Assembly (NCBI GenBank): GCA_017652965.1 | Contig: JAGBZZ010000325.1 | Coordinates: forward strand, 1-7,997 | Reading direction: 5' to 3' | DNA: 7,997 bases | Source of the DNA: Clostridia bacterium | GTDB taxonomy: Bacteria; Bacillota_A; Clostridia; Oscillospirales; CAG-272 | Shown here: positions 5,471 to 7,997 of the stretch, one piece after another | Layout of the letters: each line of letters starts with the position of its first letter | Position numbering within the stretch: position 1 is the first letter of the stretch | The notes under the pieces: generated by a model | What the model saw: the letters and a program-made list of their open reading frames with translations, nothing else | The model's database searches: none | What the model was told of the DNA's origin: nothing | Translations under genes and position numbers: made by a program

Positions 5471-5699
5471 AAGCAAGGCGGTAGCCTTGCTTCAATCTGC
5501 TTTTTCGTTTTCGCACCAAATCAATGCGTAGCATTGTATGGAATCGGCACGGAGTGCCGTATGGAATCCGTCGCAGACGGAATGGAATCAAGACCGAAGA
5601 CGGAGAAATACAAGCTATCGCTTGATGCCATACGCGGACGAGCCGCAATGCCATACAACGCCTTTGGCGTTGATTCCATACCAAGCCCTTCGGCCTTGG
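5471..5699. repeat. Hairpin array with mirrored linkers (GTATGGAATC / GATTCCATAC)
   Basis: At least seven short hairpins follow each other: AAGCAAGGC/GCCTTGCTT (5471-5492), CAATGC-GTA-GCATTG (5522-5536), GGCAC-GGA-GTGCC (5546-5558), CCGTC-GCA-GACGG (5568-5580), CAAGC-TATC-GCTTG (5611-5624), GCGG/CCGC (5634-5646), CAACGCC-TTT-GGCGTTG (5656-5672) and an imperfect CCAAG/CTTGG (5681-5699). The linkers in the left half are GTATGGAATC (twice) and AATGGAATC. Those in the right half are ATGCCATAC, AATGCCATAC and GATTCCATAC, the last being the exact reverse complement of the left linker. The whole array could therefore fold as one branched structure. The first hairpin also has TTTTTAT after it on the minus strand and may stop minus-strand transcripts. 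Open frames across this array are not genes. Confidence 0.75.
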
Positions 5700-5784
5700 A
5701 TAAAACAAAAACCACCGATACAGCTCGTCCTTTTCCTTTTTCCTTCAAAAACGTAACGGATTTTGGTAAAATCGTCCTCGGGGA

Positions 5785-5813
5785 TTGCTTTTGGTCATGG
5801 GTTCTTTTATAAT
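5785..5813 (+). promoter_or_regulatory. Promoter of the esterase gene
   Basis: TTGCTT (5785-5790) and a perfect TATAAT (5808-5813) are 17 bases apart, placing the transcription start near 5820 and the ATG about 23 bases later. A second TATAAT at 5819-5824 is too close to the ribosome site (5828-5835) to be useful. The -35 matches only the TTG of consensus. Confidence 0.6.
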
Positions 5814-5842
5814 GGGGATATAATACCGAGAGGAGTTTTTAT

Positions 5843-7819
5843 ATGCTTCGTTTAACGACAGTATTTGCCGACCACGCGCTTTTTCAGCACTCCGCACCCC
5901 TGACGGTGCGCGGTACTGCCGAAGGGAAGGTCAGCGTTTTGATTAAAAGGGGGGCGGTCGTGCTTTCCTCGGGAGAGGGGGATATCGGTGCGGACGGCCG
6001 CTTCGCGGTCTGCCTTACAACGCCGCCCGCCTCCTTTGATCCCTGCACCATCCACGTGACCTCGGGTGGCGACTCCGTGGTGCTTTCGGACGTTCTTTTC
6101 GGAGAATTGTGGATCGCGGGCGGGCAATCGAATATGGAGCTGCCGAACGAAGAGCACCCCGACTACGACCTGCGCCGCCCCGGCTTTATCGCCGCAGGTG
6201 TGCGCGCCTATCATGCCTATCAGTTCCCGTTTGACGATCCGATGCCGCGCGAGCCCGAGCTTTTCGGCGAGGGCGATTGGTTCCGCGCAGAGGATGAGCG
6301 CTTTCGTGAGGTGGCGGCGCTCCCCTCGATCTTCTGTCAAAGAGTCAGCGAGGCTCTTGGCGTGCCCGTCGGCTTTTTGAACGTTAACCGCGGCTGTACG
6401 CGCATCGAAACCTGGATCCCTGCCCGTATGATGGACGAGGAGCTGCGCGACTACCTGATCAAGACCGACCGCCTCCCGACCGATGAAAACTGGAACACCT
6501 TTGGGGATCGCACGCGCTACATCGACAAGAATTTCCAGCAATTCTCGTCCTACTATAACCGTGCGGTTGCGCCGCTTGCGGGCGTTTCGGTACGCGGTAT
6601 CCTCTGGTATCAGGGGGGCAGTAACCGCTCCGAGCATTGCAAGTACGGCTATTATCCCACCCTGCTGGATACCCTGCGCCGCGCCTGGCGCGAGGATCTC
6701 GGTATCCCGGGGGCGCCCTTCCCGGTCTACCTGTCGGCGCTTTATCCCTATGGTGCGGGGGAGATCACCGTAGACGACGGCGTTTTCGTCGGCGATCTTG
6801 TCCGCCTTGCCGAGTCCCGACCCGGTGAATACTACGTTTTGCCGATCAGTGACCTTTCGCCTGCGTGGGCGGTGTTTTCCAAAAACCACCCCGTGCACCC
6901 CGTCAACAAATACCATCAGGGTGAGCGCTTTGCGCGCCTTGTGCTGGATACCTTCTACCGTACCGAGGGGGAGGGCACTTTGCCCGCTACGCTTGCCGAG
7001 GTCACGCGCGGCGGCGGTGCGATCACCCTTCGCTTCCGTAACGTCGGCACAGGTCTCTATGTAAAGGGCGAGGCACCCCACGGCCTCTATATCGCCGACG
7101 GCGAGGGGCACTATCTGCCCGCCACCGAATGCGAGATCCTCTCGCCCGACACCCTGCGCATTTCCCACCCGGGCATTCCCGCGCCGCAGGAGGCGGCTTA
7201 TGACATCCGTATGGGCGAGGTCGAGTGTAACCTCTTTGCGGGTGCCTATCCTGTCCTGCCCTTCTTTACCGCACCTCACGATGCCTGGCGGGATATCCGC
7301 ATTGAAAGGCGCCCGTGGTGTGAGCTGACGATGGACGGCGATCTTCACGTGAAGGATGACGTGGACGTATACCGCCGCGCCATCTTCGCGCCCATCGCGG
7401 GGAGCGGCTGCTGCTACGACCGTGACTATACCCTTGGGCCGCGCTCGCTCCGCATCTATACCGACGAGGGGGACGGCAAGGAATTCGGCGTTCGCATCCA
7501 TTCGTATAAAGGCGCACGGCTTGACCTTGGGCACTACCGCGCGTTGCGTATGGGTGTCTTCCCGATGCGCGCCCTCATTGCCGAGCTTCACCTGATGATC
7601 AACGGCGAGGACGTGGTGATCCCCGCAAGCGAGCCGAAGTCGCTTTCGACCCCCGCCTGGGGCGAGATCGAGTTCTCGCTTGCCGATATTCAGCCCGGCG
7701 CGGATATCAGCGCAATGGAATGGCGCTTCCGCCGTACCGAGGGGGTTGCCTTCGGTGTCGTGAATACCGCAAAAGAGGCAAACGGCATTAACCTCGACAG
7801 AATTTACCTCGTGCCCTGA
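5843..7819 (+). CDS. Sialate O-acetylesterase-like SGNH/GDSL esterase with C-terminal domain
   Basis: The 658-residue product starts with a β-sandwich (about 1-85). The esterase domain begins at LWIAGGQSNMEL (89-100), where Ser96 is the nucleophile. ILWYQGGSN (253-261) matches the family's WYQGExN oxyanion block, with Gly replacing the usual Glu at 259. HPVHPVNKYHQGERFA (349-364) carries the catalytic His352 in the HPxNKxxxGxRxA pattern. Such enzymes remove O-acetyl groups from sialic acid or from acetylated plant glycans; the substrate here is unknown. Residues of about 490-658 form an extra β-rich domain ending SAMEWRFRR and LDRIYLVP, like a galactose-binding or CBM11/CIA30-type module. There is no signal peptide, so it probably acts in the cytoplasm. 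GAGAGGAG (5828-5835) lies seven bases before the ATG. It stands alone with its own promoter and terminator, in the same direction as the GH2 gene. Confidence 0.9.
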   Translation: MLRLTTVFADHALFQHSAPLTVRGTAEGKVSVLIKRGAVVLSSGEGDIGADGRFAVCLTTPPASFDPCTIHVTSGGDSVVLSDVLFGELWIAGGQSNMELPNEEHPDYDLRRPGFIAAGVRAYHAYQFPFDDPMPREPELFGEGDWFRAEDERFREVAALPSIFCQRVSEALGVPVGFLNVNRGCTRIETWIPARMMDEELRDYLIKTDRLPTDENWNTFGDRTRYIDKNFQQFSSYYNRAVAPLAGVSVRGILWYQGGSNRSEHCKYGYYPTLLDTLRRAWREDLGIPGAPFPVYLSALYPYGAGEITVDDGVFVGDLVRLAESRPGEYYVLPISDLSPAWAVFSKNHPVHPVNKYHQGERFARLVLDTFYRTEGEGTLPATLAEVTRGGGAITLRFRNVGTGLYVKGEAPHGLYIADGEGHYLPATECEILSPDTLRISHPGIPAPQEAAYDIRMGEVECNLFAGAYPVLPFFTAPHDAWRDIRIERRPWCELTMDGDLHVKDDVDVYRRAIFAPIAGSGCCYDRDYTLGPRSLRIYTDEGDGKEFGVRIHSYKGARLDLGHYRALRMGVFPMRALIAELHLMINGEDVVIPASEPKSLSTPAWGEIEFSLADIQPGADISAMEWRFRRTEGVAFGVVNTAKEANGINLDRIYLVP

Positions 7820-7826
7820 TGCAAAC

Positions 7827-7859
7827 AAAAAACCACCGTGTTCGGTGGTTTTTGTTTTT
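7827..7859 (+). terminator. Intrinsic terminator of the esterase gene
   Basis: AAAAAACCACCG, loop TGTT and CGGTGGTTTTT form a hairpin with a GC core of six pairs (7833-7838 with 7843-7848), extended by A-T pairs and followed by a T-rich tail to 7859. It begins eight bases after the TGA. The flanking A run also gives a T run on the minus strand, so it may work both ways. Confidence 0.9.
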
Positions 7860-7899
7860 GGTGGAGAGTGTGTAACGGAAATTGAACCTTTTATTTCAT

Positions 7900-7997
7900 C
7901 ACGGCAGAGCCGTGGATATCATCCGCAACTTGTTGCGGCATATCATCAATGCGGAGCATTGTATAGACGCTCGCAGGCTCGCTATTCCGTCGCTTCG
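7900..7997. repeat. Hairpin array with GATATCATC-type linkers, running off the window
   Basis: CACGGC-AGA-GCCGTG (7900-7914), CCGCAAC-TT-GTTGCGG (7923-7938) and CAATGC-GGA-GCATTG (7947-7961) are perfect stems separated by GATATCATC and CATATCATC. The last stem is the same as CAATGC/GCATTG in the array at 5522-5536, tying the two arrays to one family. GCTCGC...GGCTCGC and ATTCCGTCGCTTCG follow and are cut by the window edge; the latter looks like the left arm of a further hairpin. No coding frame is supported here. Confidence 0.7.

Noticed and set aside
5471..5699. CRISPR array
   Set aside because: Units are palindromes of differing sequence with 9-10 base constant linkers. CRISPR repeats are longer and identical with ~30-base unique spacers, and no cas gene is near.
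5349..5812. Open frames of 119 (-) and 149 (+) codons
   Set aside because: They run across the hairpin array and the candidate RNA with its promoter. Their products reflect the hairpin repeats rather than a protein.
5852..7828. 658-codon minus-strand open frame over the whole esterase gene
   Set aside because: Equal length to the esterase is a by-product of codon use. The plus strand holds AGGQSN, WYQGG and HPVNK in order with promoter and terminator; the minus frame has none of these and starts in the terminator.

Overview
The window looks like a stretch of an uncultured gut Clostridia (Firmicutes) genome. Coding sequence is GC-rich, intergenic DNA is richer in A and T, Shine-Dalgarno sites are of the strong AGGAG type, and the gene families are those of fermentative carbohydrate users. 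The lineage is an inference from style and gene content; no marker gene is present.

The left third (1-2580) is a patchwork. It opens with the first ~32 codons of a polysaccharide deacetylase (101-196). This runs directly into a second copy of the leader and first 56 codons of a GH2 glycosidase (194-402). That copy is cut and joined tail to head to the first ~26 codons of a minus-strand Gfo/Idh/MocA-type oxidoreductase (479-403). Next comes an intact minus-strand M28 metallopeptidase (1691-525), then the last ~64 codons of a carbon-nitrogen hydrolase (1943-1752). The minus-strand block reads as an operon (CN hydrolase, M28 peptidase, oxidoreductase) cut at both ends. A short AT-rich minus-strand gene with its own terminator (2407-2053) follows. 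This is either a real rearrangement hot spot or an assembly chimera.

The right part (2553-7859) is well ordered. A near-consensus promoter drives an 864-residue GH2 glycosidase (2622-5216). A second promoter drives a 658-residue sialate O-acetylesterase-like enzyme with an extra C-terminal domain (5843-7819). Both lack signal peptides, so they probably act in the cytoplasm on imported, acetyl-decorated oligosaccharides: the esterase removes acetyl groups and the GH2 cuts the glycosidic bond. Each has its own promoter and terminator.

Between these genes, on the minus strand, lies a candidate small RNA of about 196 nt (5412-5217). It is bounded by a TTGACA-17-TTTAAT promoter and a U-tailed hairpin, and it matches no RNA class I recognise. 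The intergenic gaps at 2385-2569, 5471-5699 and 7900-7997 carry runs of short hairpins. In the last two, the hairpins are separated by near-constant 9-10 base linkers, which suggests a dispersed repeat family.
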